Positions 35,743 to 45,028 of a stretch of DNA of 62,154 bases are shown here, in pieces; positions within the stretch are counted from its first letter, which is position 1, and the number at the start of each line of letters is the position of its first letter. The translations under genes were made by a program, and so were the position numbers. Source of the DNA: Adlercreutzia murintestinalis (lineage in GTDB: Bacteria > Actinomycetota > Coriobacteriia > Coriobacteriales > Eggerthellaceae). The stretch is from contig NZ_CALPCC010000014.1 of the NCBI RefSeq assembly GCF_943192905.1, positions 1 to 62,154 of the forward strand, written 5' to 3'. The notes beneath the pieces are model-generated. The model had not been told where the DNA came from, did no database searches, and saw nothing but the letters and a program-made list of their open reading frames with translations.

Positions 35743-35759
35743 GCAATCATTACGATTGC
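35743..35759. promoter_or_regulatory. Small dyad in the gadC leader
   Basis: GCAATC-N5-GATTGC inverted repeat about 135 bp upstream of gadC, in an otherwise featureless stretch between the htpG terminator and gadC. It may be an operator; no regulator is assigned. Confidence 0.35.
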
Positions 35760-35894
35760 CCCCTGTGAAGAAAACATGAAGGCCCCCTCCTGCCCCCACC
35801 TCTCCGAAAAGCGTATCTTCAAAGCATCAACAACCGTGTCGGGAGGCTGTGCGACGGGCACGCATTCAGGCACCTGTCAATGAGAGGAGCGATC

Positions 35895-37481
35895 ATGAGT
35901 ACTGCTCAGAATGCATCCGCACAAGCGATGCCCACCGACATCTCTTCTGCTGATGCAGCTTCCGGCGCTCCTGCCAAGTCGTCGGCAGCTTCAACGGCGA
36001 GAACCCTAGGTTTCTTCGGCTTCTTCGCCATCACCGCATCTATGGTCATGACGGTCTATGCGTACCCGAACTTCGCATCATCGGGCATGCATCTGATCTT
36101 CTTCCTGATCTTAGGCGGTGTGTTCTGGTTCTTGCCGGTTGCCCTGTGTGCAGCAGAGATGGCAACCGTCAAAGGCTGGGAAACGGGCGGCATCTATGCG
36201 TGGGTTGGCAAGACGCTTGGCAAGCGTTGGGGTTTCGCCGCACTGTTCTATCAGTGGTTCCAGATCACGGTAGGGTTCGTCACCATGGCATTCTTCGTAT
36301 TGGCGGCTATATCCTACATCGTGGGGTGGGACGCCCTGTATAATAACCCGCTCGTCATGTTCATCGGCGTTGCCATTATCGTGTGGGCGCTGACGCTCAC
36401 GCAGTTGGGCGGCACGAAACTGACCGCGCGCATCGCCAAGATCGGCTTCTTCGGAGGCGTTCTGATCCCGGCAGCCGTGCTCTTGGTAGGCCTGATCGCG
36501 TACCTGGCAACAGGCGGCATCTCGCAGATCAACCTGGCCACGGCAAGCTATGTGCCCGACTTCACCAAGACCGGCACCCTGGTCATCTTCGCCTCGTTCA
36601 TCCTGGCGTTCGCAGGCGTTGAGGCATCGGCATCGCACGTCAACGAGTTGAAGAACCCTGGCAAGATCTACCCGCTCGTCATGATCGTGCTGTGCGTGCT
36701 GACCATCGTGCTCGATACCTTGGGCGGCATGGCCGTTGCCATGACCATCCCGCTGAGCGAGCTCGAGGGCAACATGAGCCACGGCGTCATCGCAGCGTTC
36801 GCGGCCATCTTCGATGCGCACTTCCATGCCGGATGGCTCGTCTACGTCGTAGCCTTCCTGCTGGCCGCTGGCGTGCTTGCCGAGATTTCCTCCTGGATCG
36901 TCGGCCCGTCACGCGCGCTGCTGGCAACCGCTGACGAGGGCATTCTGCCGAAGACCTTCGCCAAGACCAACAAGCACGGCGTCAGCGTGAAGACCGTCGT
37001 CATCCAGGGCATCATCGTGACCATCTGGGATGCCGTGCTCTGCGGCTCCATGGCGCTGTCCGGCGGCTCCAGCTCGTCAGTGGCGTACCTGACCGCCGTT
37101 GGTCTGACCGTGGTCATCTATCTGGTGGGTTATGTGCTCTTCTTCCTAGGCTACTTTAACTTGGCCCTCAAGAAGAAGGAGTTGCCGCGCGTGTTCCACG
37201 TGTTCGGCAATAGTACGGTCGGCAAGTGCATCATGGCAGGCATTGGCCTTGTGGTCACGCTGTTCGCGCTGATCATCTCGTTCTTCCCGTCAAGCGAGCT
37301 GTCAACGCAAGCAAACGTGGTCTACGTGATAACGCTGCTGGTGTGCTGGGTCGTCTCGGTGGCTATCCCGTTCGTCATCTACGGGCTGCGCCATCATTGG
37401 GACGGCTCGGTGAAGAAGACCGACAAAACGTCGCACACGACGCACCATCACAGCGGCAGGCCCGCGCATCACACAGCCTAA
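35895..37481 (+). CDS. gadC: Glutamate:GABA antiporter GadC
   Basis: 528-aa APC-superfamily transporter with twelve hydrophobic segments. It exports GABA in exchange for glutamate so that GadB decarboxylation consumes cytoplasmic protons. It resembles GadC in TM1 (FFGFFAITASMVMTVYAYPNFASSG), KGWETGGIYAWV and GVEASASHVNELKNP. The last 25 residues are His-rich (TSHTTHHHSGRPAHH), at the place of the C-terminal plug that gates the E. coli protein by pH. ATG 35895 follows AGAGGAG; a second ATG 15 bases upstream lacks a site. gadB follows. Confidence 0.9.
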   Translation: MSTAQNASAQAMPTDISSADAASGAPAKSSAASTARTLGFFGFFAITASMVMTVYAYPNFASSGMHLIFFLILGGVFWFLPVALCAAEMATVKGWETGGIYAWVGKTLGKRWGFAALFYQWFQITVGFVTMAFFVLAAISYIVGWDALYNNPLVMFIGVAIIVWALTLTQLGGTKLTARIAKIGFFGGVLIPAAVLLVGLIAYLATGGISQINLATASYVPDFTKTGTLVIFASFILAFAGVEASASHVNELKNPGKIYPLVMIVLCVLTIVLDTLGGMAVAMTIPLSELEGNMSHGVIAAFAAIFDAHFHAGWLVYVVAFLLAAGVLAEISSWIVGPSRALLATADEGILPKTFAKTNKHGVSVKTVVIQGIIVTIWDAVLCGSMALSGGSSSSVAYLTAVGLTVVIYLVGYVLFFLGYFNLALKKKELPRVFHVFGNSTVGKCIMAGIGLVVTLFALIISFFPSSELSTQANVVYVITLLVCWVVSVAIPFVIYGLRHHWDGSVKKTDKTSHTTHHHSGRPAHHTA

Positions 37482-37496
37482 GGGCTGAAGAAACTG

Positions 37497-37532
37497 CGGA
37501 GGCGGCCTTGGGCTGTGCCTGGCCCGCCTCCG
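37497..37532 (+). terminator. Hairpin between gadC and gadB
   Basis: CGGAGGCGG / CCGCCTCCG 9-bp stem with an 18-base loop and no T tract. More likely an RNA processing or stability element, or a weak attenuator, than a full terminator. Confidence 0.5.
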
Positions 37533-37635
37533 TCACCATAGGCGCAGAGAGCATGAAACGCATTCGGCGCACGCGATCATCACATACGCGCAACCCCGCT
37601 TCCTAGGGCTGCACAAGGAGAAAGGAAGCAACAAA

Positions 37636-39078
37636 ATGACTGACAAAGACGTAAAGCTGGTTTCGACCGAAGAGCTTGCTGAGATGAATGCGCAGACGCA
37701 GTATCTCAGCCCAATATTCGGCTCCTATGCCTCTGATGTGGAAATGCCCGAGGATAAGCTGAACCACGATCCCATCGAGCCGCGCATCGCCAGCGAGATC
37801 ATTCGCGAATACCTGAGCACCGAGGGTAACGCGCATCAGAACCTGTGCACCTTCGTGCAGACCTACATGGAGCCTGAGGCCACCGAACTGATGACCGAAA
37901 CGCTCGACAAGAACGCCATCGACAAGGACGAGTACCCGATGACGGCCGACTTGGAGAACCGCTGCGTGAAGATCATCCAGAACCTGTGGAACGCCGACCA
38001 GAACGAGCATCCCATGGGCACCTCCACCGTGGGTTCCTCTGAGGCGTGCATGCTGGGTGGCCTGTCGGCGCTGTTCCGCTGGAAGGCGCTGGCGAAGGCT
38101 GCGGGCATCGACATCTATTCGTCGCATCGTCCGAACCTGGTCATCACCTCGGGCTACCAGGTATGCTGGGAGAAGTTCTGCCGCTATTGGGACATCGAGA
38201 TGCGCGAGGTCCCCATGGACGCCGACCATCTGTATATGACGCCCGAAGAATGCATGAAGTATGTTGACGATCACACTATTTGCGTGGTCTGCCTGCTGGG
38301 CATCACTTACACGGGCCGCTACGACGACATCAAGGGCATTGATGCGGCGCTGACCGAGTACAACAAGACCACCAACATGCCGGTCCGCATCCATGTTGAT
38401 GCTGCATCCGGCGGGTTTGTGGCCCCGTTTATCGAGCCCGACCTTGAGTGGGATTACCGTCTGCCCAACGTGTGGTCCATCAGCGCCTCTGGCCATAAGT
38501 ATGGCCTGGTCTACCCGGGCATCGGCTGGATCACCTGGCGCAGCCAAGAGGCACTGCCCGAAGACCTCATCTTCTGGGTCAGCTATCTGGGCGGCCAGGA
38601 AGCCACCATGGCTATCAACTTCAGCCGTTCTGCCTCGCAGATCGTGGGTCAGTACTACGTGTTCATGCGCAACGGCTTCGAGGGCTACAAGGAAATCCAG
38701 CAGCGCACCATGGATGTGGCACATCACCTGGTAGACGGCATCAAGAAGATGGGCATCTTCATCATGTACGAGGAAGCCACCGAGATCCCCATCCTCTGCT
38801 GGAGCCTCGACCCGAAGGCTGGCAAGAAGTGGACGCTGTACGACCTGGACGATCGTCTGCGCATGCATGGTTGGCAGATACCTGCCTACCCGCTGCCAGC
38901 GAACATGCAAGACGTCACCTGCCAGCGTATCGTGACGCGTGCCGACCTGTCCATGACCATGGCTGACAAGTTCTTGAAGGATATGGCTGCCGAGATCAAG
39001 AATCTGGACAACGCGAGCGTCATCGGCGCCCAGGATACGAACATTTCCACCAGTTCCTTCAATCACAGCGGTCGTTGA
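37636..39078 (+). CDS. gadB: Glutamate decarboxylase
   Basis: 480-aa PLP enzyme converting glutamate and a proton to GABA and CO2. Seen: HPMGTSTVGSSEACMLGGLS (about 122), IHVDAASGGFVAPF with the PLP-ring Asp (about 251), and ISASGHKYGLVYPG with the Schiff-base Lys (about 284). The C-terminal tail has a His near the end (SSFNHSGR), like the pH-sensing His of E. coli GadB. With gadC directly upstream it forms the standard acid-resistance pair. AAGGAGAAAGGAAG precedes the ATG. Confidence 0.95.
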   Translation: MTDKDVKLVSTEELAEMNAQTQYLSPIFGSYASDVEMPEDKLNHDPIEPRIASEIIREYLSTEGNAHQNLCTFVQTYMEPEATELMTETLDKNAIDKDEYPMTADLENRCVKIIQNLWNADQNEHPMGTSTVGSSEACMLGGLSALFRWKALAKAAGIDIYSSHRPNLVITSGYQVCWEKFCRYWDIEMREVPMDADHLYMTPEECMKYVDDHTICVVCLLGITYTGRYDDIKGIDAALTEYNKTTNMPVRIHVDAASGGFVAPFIEPDLEWDYRLPNVWSISASGHKYGLVYPGIGWITWRSQEALPEDLIFWVSYLGGQEATMAINFSRSASQIVGQYYVFMRNGFEGYKEIQQRTMDVAHHLVDGIKKMGIFIMYEEATEIPILCWSLDPKAGKKWTLYDLDDRLRMHGWQIPAYPLPANMQDVTCQRIVTRADLSMTMADKFLKDMAAEIKNLDNASVIGAQDTNISTSSFNHSGR

Positions 39079-39244
39079 TCGAGGCGAACGAGACCTGTCC
39101 GGTGCGGCGGCCGCGGGAAGACGACCCTTGCCGTCGCATTGGAAGGATGAAGCGGCATCATCTGGTGTGGCAACCATGATGAGGCCAGGTTACCCCGTAG
39201 GGTGACCGCACTGTAGAAGACCCGCCCGACACGGGCCGAACGAG

Positions 39245-39286
39245 AGAAGAACCTGTGGGATGGCTCAAGCCCCCACAGGTTCTTCT
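39245..39286 (+). terminator. Terminator of gadB
   Basis: A perfect 15-bp stem (AGAAGAACCTGTGGG at 39245-39259 with its complement at 39272-39286) and a 12-base loop. The rest of the 250-base gap shows nothing distinct. Confidence 0.8.
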
Positions 39287-39328
39287 GCGTTCGTGGTACG
39301 CTTACAAAAACAAGAAAAGGAGTCCCAT

Positions 39329-41281
39329 ATGCCAGCGCATCACTGCGGAGAGGCTCAGGTCGACCACACGGCCCAGGCTAGCCAGACGCCCCATACCAGC
39401 CACACGGCTCAGGTCAACCGAGCAGCCCAGGCCGACCCGACCACTAGAGAGATCGCGTTCCTCTCGCCGTTTCAGCGCGATATCGGCCGCGCACGACACG
39501 AGATCGAGACAAGCTGCATGGTGCCGTGGGATCCTGCTTGGTTCGCCGCGCCCCACGATCGTTTCAACGTACGGCTCGCTGCGACGTCCATGGCGGTGGC
39601 GGCGGCCACCTGTCGCAACACCTCGCACAACGATTTCCGATACGTGCGCGGCGCGCTGGAGGCGCTGGACTTTCGCGATGTGAGCGTGGGTTCATACCAG
39701 CATCGCAATGAGGTCGATCAAGGCGATTACGAGCGCGACGTTGACCTGGTGGCATACGGCATGGGGCATCAGGTCATCAACGTAGGCGGCGAAGAGGTGC
39801 CGTTGGTGGTGCTTGCAATACGGGGCACATCGCGCACGCGCGAATGGGTTTCCAATGCGAACGTGGCCGACAGCGTGTCGGATGGCAACTACAACGTGGA
39901 ATACCATGAAGGCTTCGACGCGGCGGCCGATGAGGCGTATGGGCACGTGGCTCAATATCTGGTACACCACGGCATCAATATGAGCGAGGCCCGCGTCTGG
40001 ATCGTAGGGCACAGCCGCGGTGCTGCGGTGGCGAATTTGGTGGCGGCGTTCCTGTGCGAATCGGGCGAGTTCAGCCCGGATCATGTATTCGCCTACGCGT
40101 TCGCCACACCGGGCGTCACACGACGCAAAGATGCGGACGCCGCTGTGTTCGGCGGTATCTTCAATGTGATTGATCCCGTTGATTACGTGCCGCGCCTGCC
40201 GCTCGAGAGCTGGGGGTTTCGCCGCTTCGGCGCCACCTACACGCTGCCCACGCCCTGCGCAGGTGATGATGCGCCTGACGGCTTCGAGCAGGCCTCGCAG
40301 CGGCTCTTCATGCAGTTCGCGGGCATCGAGCGTCCAACGTTCGCCACCATCGGTCCTACGGCGCGCTTGGTTCGTCATGTGGCCAGCATCAGCCCGACCA
40401 TCACGAGCCTGTACGAAAAAGAGCGCCTGACCAAGTTTGGCCGCCAGACGTTCGCGGATTTCTATCACAGCTTCACCTCCATGGTGGGGGATAAGGGCGG
40501 CAAGCGAGCGCGCGAAGCGGCCCAGGTAAGCCGGTACGCCGCTGGGCCGTTTTGGCGCTTCCTCAGCTATTTCGCGAAGAACAGCCTGACCGGCCACGCC
40601 AGCGCAGGCGCGCATGCCGAAGAGGGGTATCTGGCGCGCATGCTAGCCGCGGTGGAGACGGGGCTTGACCTGTCGGTCAGCGCGAAGGTGCGCACCACCG
40701 CGTTCACCGCGTACGGTGATGTGGACCTCACCGTGAAGGATGCGGCGGGTCAGACGGTGGCCAGCATTTGGAAGGGGAAGGTGGAGAAGTCGCAGATACC
40801 GGCGTATTTCGATGACGAGACCGACGCGTCCACGGTGTGGTTCGCGGGCTGCGCTTTGGAGGACTACGTCATCGAACTGCGCGACCGCAGTGGGTATTCG
40901 TTTGGCGTGACCATCGCGCAGCAGAATGCCTTGGGCGAGGCGCTCGAGCAGACCGAATTCGGGCCGATCAAGATCGGCAACGGGCACACGCTGCCCTGGA
41001 ACCAGCTTGCCGAGGGTGCGCCTTCGACCAGCGTGCAGCGCGGGGGCAATTTGCATGTTACCGTGCGGGCGGAGGGTGCCAAGCGCATTGATGCCGTGGG
41101 CGCCGAATGCTTGACCGCGGGCGACTGGGCGGCGGTGTACGCCTACGAGGGGCTGGGCGCCAGCTTCAAGGGATGGTACGAGGAAGGGCGTGACCCGCGC
41201 GTTGCCAAGCCGCTCAGCACGCACAAGAAGTATGTGCTGCGCGTGCCGCACGATCGCGCGCTGGTGGCAGTATTTTCATAG
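39329..41281 (+). CDS. Lipase class 3-like alpha/beta hydrolase
   Basis: 650 aa without a signal peptide, so cytoplasmic or exported by another route. An N-terminal stretch of Thr/Gln/Ala repeats (HTAQ units, 10-45) precedes the catalytic domain: VVLAIRGTSRTREWVSNA (about 172), nucleophile elbow GHSRGAAVANL (about 229), and NVIDPVDYVPRLP with the probable acid residue (about 282). The C-terminal 200 residues are beta-rich and unassigned. ATG 39329 follows AAAAGGAG; an earlier ATG at 39260 falls in the gadB terminator. Confidence 0.78.
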   Translation: MPAHHCGEAQVDHTAQASQTPHTSHTAQVNRAAQADPTTREIAFLSPFQRDIGRARHEIETSCMVPWDPAWFAAPHDRFNVRLAATSMAVAAATCRNTSHNDFRYVRGALEALDFRDVSVGSYQHRNEVDQGDYERDVDLVAYGMGHQVINVGGEEVPLVVLAIRGTSRTREWVSNANVADSVSDGNYNVEYHEGFDAAADEAYGHVAQYLVHHGINMSEARVWIVGHSRGAAVANLVAAFLCESGEFSPDHVFAYAFATPGVTRRKDADAAVFGGIFNVIDPVDYVPRLPLESWGFRRFGATYTLPTPCAGDDAPDGFEQASQRLFMQFAGIERPTFATIGPTARLVRHVASISPTITSLYEKERLTKFGRQTFADFYHSFTSMVGDKGGKRAREAAQVSRYAAGPFWRFLSYFAKNSLTGHASAGAHAEEGYLARMLAAVETGLDLSVSAKVRTTAFTAYGDVDLTVKDAAGQTVASIWKGKVEKSQIPAYFDDETDASTVWFAGCALEDYVIELRDRSGYSFGVTIAQQNALGEALEQTEFGPIKIGNGHTLPWNQLAEGAPSTSVQRGGNLHVTVRAEGAKRIDAVGAECLTAGDWAAVYAYEGLGASFKGWYEEGRDPRVAKPLSTHKKYVLRVPHDRALVAVFS

Positions 41282-41471
41282 GCGTGCCGGGTGCTTTTCG
41301 GAGGCGCACGGGGCGTTTTTGTGGGCGTGCCGGGCGTTTCGTTTTCGCCAACATGACATCTTTGTAAGCCCCTCGTAAGCCGATTCGATGGCATCGCGGG
41401 CGCCAAAGGCGCATAGTTCTGCTCGCAGGTTGCCGGGATACTCGGACCCGGCATGCGAGAAGGAGGAAGCC

Positions 41472-41582
41472 ATGGGCACCATTGGAAAGGCAGTCATCTC
41501 ATTGGTCGTGCTGGCCGCGGTCGGCGCATTCGTTGCATACGAAGCGCCCCGCTTGGTGAAGGTGGAGAACCATGCTCGTTAA
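41472..41582 (+). CDS. 36-aa single-span membrane micro-protein
   Basis: The peptide is nearly all one hydrophobic helix (AVISLVVLAAVGAFVAY, 7-23) with a short charged C-terminus (PRLVKVENHAR). GAAGGAGGAAG precedes its ATG, a strong ribosome site. Its stop overlaps the ATG of the large permease in another frame (ATG at 41572, TAA at 41580), so the permease is probably translated by coupling. It may be an accessory subunit or only a coupling leader. Confidence 0.65.
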   Translation: MGTIGKAVISLVVLAAVGAFVAYEAPRLVKVENHAR

Positions 41583-43779
41583 GCTGGCGTGCCGCAACAT
41601 ACGCCATTCGGTGCGCGATTACACCATCTATTTCCTGACGCTGCTGTTCGGCGTAGCGGTGTTCTACGCGTTCAACTCGGTGGGCAGCCAGCAGATCCTC
41701 TTTGATATCGAGTCGCAGGCTGATGCCGACATGTTCAAGCAGACCCAAGGGTTCCTCAGCATGTTTTCGGCACTCATCGCGGGCGTGCTGGGCTTTCTCA
41801 TTCTGTATTCGAACGGCTTCCTGATTCGCCGCCGCAAGCGCGAGTTCGGCACGTACATGCTGCTGGGCATGCCAGCCGGTCAGGTGTCGTGTGTCATGCT
41901 CATCGAGACGGTGCTCGTGGGGTTGTTGTCGCTCGTGGTGGGGCTCGTGCTGGGCTTTCTGCTCTCGCAGGCCATGTCGTTTTTCACGGCAGCGCTGTTC
42001 GGCGCCACTATCAGCAACTATCAGTTCGTGTTTTCGCCGCTCGCAGTGCAGATGACCGTGCTGTGTTTCGTGGGCATCTACGTAGTGGTTGCGCTGTTCA
42101 ACACGTTCACGGTGAATCGTCAGAAGCTGATCGACCTGTTGCACGCCAATGCGAAGAACCAAAAGGTCACCGTGCGCAACCCTTGGGTGTGCTTGGTGGT
42201 GTTCGTCGTTTCGCTTGGCATTTTGGCTTACGCGTATGAGGAGCTTATTGCCAGCGGCATGGTCATGCTGGACGACCCGCAATTCATTCGCGCCACCATC
42301 TGCATGCTGGTGGGAACGTTTCTGTTCTTCTGGTCGCTTGCTGGATTCGTTATCGCGGTGCTTACGCGAGCGCGTGGGGTATACCTGTGTGGGCTTGTGC
42401 CCTTCACCGTGCGCCAGATCGCTAGCCGCGTGAACACGGCATTCCTGTCGCTGTGGATCGTGTGCATCTTACTCTTTTTCTCTGTGACGGTTTTTTCGGT
42501 GGGCATGGGGTTGGTGCAGGTGTTGACGGGCAACATTGAGGCGGCCAACCCGTACAGTGCCACGCTGATCGGTCAGGTGTATGCTGACAGTGCCGTAAGC
42601 TCGGTGTACGACCAATCAACCGCCATCGACCAGCGTGCAAAGGCGATGCAGGCCGAGGCACCCGAGCGTTACGAGCAGGGCATGGCCTACGATTGGGACA
42701 TGGCCACGGTCCTGCGCGCGAATGCGCCGGAGCTGTGGGCGCAGACGATAGCTGCCAGTGCGCAGCTGGATACCTATGATGCGGTGGGCGTTACCTATGG
42801 CAGTTTGTTCGACCACATCGATCCCGCTATAGCCGCACACATGAGCGAACTTTCCGATCACATCGCCGAGAGCAATATCGTTGTGGTCAAACTTTCACAG
42901 GTGAATGCGGTGCGTGCGCTTACGGGGCAGTCGGCGCTTGATCTGGGTGCGGGCGAGTGTCTTATAGCTAACAACATGGAAATAACTAAAGAGGTTGCCG
43001 CCGATATTGCTGCTAATCAGCTTTCTATTGACGTGATGGGCAGGCCTCTGACATACCGCAACGAAGTAGTCGACACACAATTCCAAAATAATGCGCTTCT
43101 TGCTACGGCGCTGGTTACCGTCGTGCCCGATGCGGTAGTTGATGAGCTGATCGCAGCTGGCGCTATTCCGCTCCAATGCTGGCTGGATGTTATGTATGCC
43201 GATAACGGCAACACCGAGGTGGCAAACGACGAGGCTCTCAACCAAATTGTGGCTGCATCCCAGCCTTCCGACCTGCCGGGTTTTGATCGGGGCTTCGCTG
43301 GGCGCAACGCCGCATATGCAAGCCTACTCTGGCCTGTTACTTCCATCTATACCGCTCACGAGATGACCACACAATCCGGCGGCCTGAAGATGCTTATCAC
43401 CTATTTGGCCATCTACATCGGCTTCATTTTTCTGATTGCCACAGCGGCCATCCTTGCGGTTCAGCAGCTTTCGCAGACCACAGACTCTCTGCCGCGTTAC
43501 CGCATGCTTTCGCGCATCGGATGCAGCCAGCGTGCACTCAATCGGTCGCTGTTGGTGCAGGTGCTCGTGTACTTCCTGTTGCCGTTGTCGGTGGCGCTAT
43601 GCCACACGGCTTGCGCGGTAGGCGTGATCTCCGAGAAGCTGTTTACGGTTATGGGTGTGCCGGTGGCGGGGCCTATCGCTCTGGCGGCTGTGTTGGTGCT
43701 TGTCGTGTATGGCGGCTACCTGCTAGCAACGTACCTGACGAGCCGCAGCGCCGTGAACGCTTCGCTGAAAGCCAGCTGA
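41572..43779 (+). CDS. BceB-like FtsX-family ABC permease without adjacent ATPase
   Basis: 735 aa with the BceB layout: about ten membrane helices and a large extracellular domain between helices 7 and 8 (about 325-600). The N-terminus MLVKLACRNIRHSVRDYTIYFLTLLFGVAVFYAFNS is typical of peptide-antibiotic sensing/detoxifying permeases. Such permeases normally overlap an upstream BceA ATPase gene; here that place is taken by a 36-aa membrane peptide and no ATPase is in the neighbourhood. The part near 42950-43250 is clearly more AT-rich than the rest. Confidence 0.82.
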   Translation: MLVKLACRNIRHSVRDYTIYFLTLLFGVAVFYAFNSVGSQQILFDIESQADADMFKQTQGFLSMFSALIAGVLGFLILYSNGFLIRRRKREFGTYMLLGMPAGQVSCVMLIETVLVGLLSLVVGLVLGFLLSQAMSFFTAALFGATISNYQFVFSPLAVQMTVLCFVGIYVVVALFNTFTVNRQKLIDLLHANAKNQKVTVRNPWVCLVVFVVSLGILAYAYEELIASGMVMLDDPQFIRATICMLVGTFLFFWSLAGFVIAVLTRARGVYLCGLVPFTVRQIASRVNTAFLSLWIVCILLFFSVTVFSVGMGLVQVLTGNIEAANPYSATLIGQVYADSAVSSVYDQSTAIDQRAKAMQAEAPERYEQGMAYDWDMATVLRANAPELWAQTIAASAQLDTYDAVGVTYGSLFDHIDPAIAAHMSELSDHIAESNIVVVKLSQVNAVRALTGQSALDLGAGECLIANNMEITKEVAADIAANQLSIDVMGRPLTYRNEVVDTQFQNNALLATALVTVVPDAVVDELIAAGAIPLQCWLDVMYADNGNTEVANDEALNQIVAASQPSDLPGFDRGFAGRNAAYASLLWPVTSIYTAHEMTTQSGGLKMLITYLAIYIGFIFLIATAAILAVQQLSQTTDSLPRYRMLSRIGCSQRALNRSLLVQVLVYFLLPLSVALCHTACAVGVISEKLFTVMGVPVAGPIALAAVLVLVVYGGYLLATYLTSRSAVNASLKAS
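43745..43776 (+). repeat. 32-bp direct repeat, copy 1 (3' end of the permease gene)
   Basis: A 32-base string starting GCAGCGCCGTGAACGCTTCG encodes the C-terminal residues RSAVNASLKAS of the permease. An identical copy lies 158 bases downstream. Confidence 0.9.
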
Positions 43780-43902
43780 GCAGCCGATCAGCAACCGAGC
43801 GGCAACCGACCAGCAGCCGACACCGTAGCGCTGCATGCTCCCCGAAAGGAGGTCCACGAGTAACAGCGCTGCGGCGTCTCAATGAAGGCAGCCCGGTCGG
43901 TT

Positions 43903-43934
43903 GCAGCGCCGTGAACGCTTCGCTGAAAGCCAGC
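43903..43934 (+). repeat. 32-bp direct repeat, copy 2 (intergenic)
   Basis: Identical to 43745-43776. Between the copies lies AAAGGAGGT at about 43843, a near-perfect ribosome-binding site with no start codon at the right distance. The arrangement looks like a scar of a deleted or rearranged gene. Confidence 0.85.
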
Positions 43935-43977
43935 CGACCGCAACCACTTCTCCACAGCTTCCTGCTATGCTGGGAGA

Positions 43978-44616
43978 ATGGGAAGGCTCGTATGCAAGAT
44001 AGCAGTGACCGTACTGGTGCTGGCCATCGTCGCGATAGCGGCGGCGGTTGGCATCAGCACGTATGTAGTAGATTCCACACGCGATCAGGTGCACACCATC
44101 GCGCAGATCGAGGAAGCAGGCGAGCACGCCGATGCCATCGTAGTGCTGGGCGCCAGTGTGTATGCCGACGGCACGCCTTCCGACATCCTGGCCGATCGGC
44201 TTGAGGTGGCGTCCGATCTGTACCTTTCCGGGGCTGCCTCCACTATTATCGTGTCCGGTGACAACACCGACGCGCATTACAACGAATCCGACGCCATGAA
44301 GGACTACTGCGTCAAGCTAGGGGTTCCCGCCGCCGCCGTGGAAGTGGATGGCAATGGCTACGACACATACGCGTCCATCTGGCGCGCCCGCAACGTGTAT
44401 GGCGCGCAGAGCATCATCGTGGTTACGCAGGCGTACCATCTGTATCGAGCGCTCGCCATTGCAAACGGGCTGGGTTTGCAGGCGTGGGGCGTTCCGGCCG
44501 ACAAGGGCGACTACGACAATCAAGCTGCGTACAGCATCCGCGAGAACATGGCTCGCGTGAAAGATTTCTTCCAGACGCTGCTGGGTGTGCCGCCCTCTGA
44601 CGTCGATTCCTCCTAG
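43978..44616 (+). CDS. DUF218 (SanA/YdcF-like) membrane-anchored protein
   Basis: 212 aa. One N-terminal helix (TVLVLAIVAIAAAVGISTYVV) then a DUF218 domain: ADAIVVLGASVYADGTPSDILADRL (about 51), VSGDN, NESDAMKDYCVKLGVP and YDTYASIWRARNVYG, VTQAYHLYRAL. SanA-type proteins influence envelope barrier function and vancomycin sensitivity in enteric bacteria; the biochemical role is unsettled. Confidence 0.85.
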   Translation: MGRLVCKIAVTVLVLAIVAIAAAVGISTYVVDSTRDQVHTIAQIEEAGEHADAIVVLGASVYADGTPSDILADRLEVASDLYLSGAASTIIVSGDNTDAHYNESDAMKDYCVKLGVPAAAVEVDGNGYDTYASIWRARNVYGAQSIIVVTQAYHLYRALAIANGLGLQAWGVPADKGDYDNQAAYSIRENMARVKDFFQTLLGVPPSDVDSS

Positions 44617-44687
44617 TTGTGCGCATCATCTCTCTGCGCCCTTGCTTGTATTGCTTCACATATGCCGCTTCGCATAACTATATGCAT

Positions 44688-44736
<49 letters not shown>

Positions 44737-44844
44737 TGCGCCCTTACCTGCAGCGCCCCGCACTCCGCTTCTCGCTTAATTTTTTCCAAAAAATGGCTCA
44801 AAATGGGAAAAAGAGCCGATAATGCGAGCGCATCGGCCGACTTA

Positions 44845-44864
44845 GCCCGAAATTGCTTTCGGGC
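44845..44864. other. Perfect tetraloop hairpin upstream of serA
   Basis: GCCCGAAA-TTGC-TTTCGGGC forms an 8-bp stem just upstream of the probable promoter of the dehydrogenase gene. No T tract follows; it may be an operator dyad. Confidence 0.4.
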
Positions 44865-44878
44865 ACACACGCCTGACC

Positions 44879-44887
44879 TGGCATAAT
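44879..44887 (+). promoter_or_regulatory. Extended -10 promoter for the dehydrogenase gene
   Basis: TGG followed by CATAAT fits an extended -10 element; no good -35 is visible. It would give a leader of about 135 nt. Confidence 0.45.
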
Positions 44888-45028
44888 ACAGAAGGCCCTT
44901 CCGATAAAAGCCCAATTTCGACCTTACAGGCTCTCATTAGCGGCTATTTTTCCCACAAAGGGCGCGATTTCGCCGTTTCCGTGTACATTGGTAGTGGTAA
45001 CACGCAGAATCGCGACGAAAGGAACCCC

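Noticed and set aside
33641-35746. A 701-codon open frame on the minus strand opposite htpG
   Set aside because: It mirrors htpG codon by codon, has no ribosome site or domain pattern, and is His/Val/Ala-rich as expected of an antisense frame in high-GC DNA.
39260-39328. Upstream ATG as start of the lipase gene
   Set aside because: It falls in the loop and stem of the gadB terminator and has no ribosome site, while the ATG at 39329 has AAAAGGAG.
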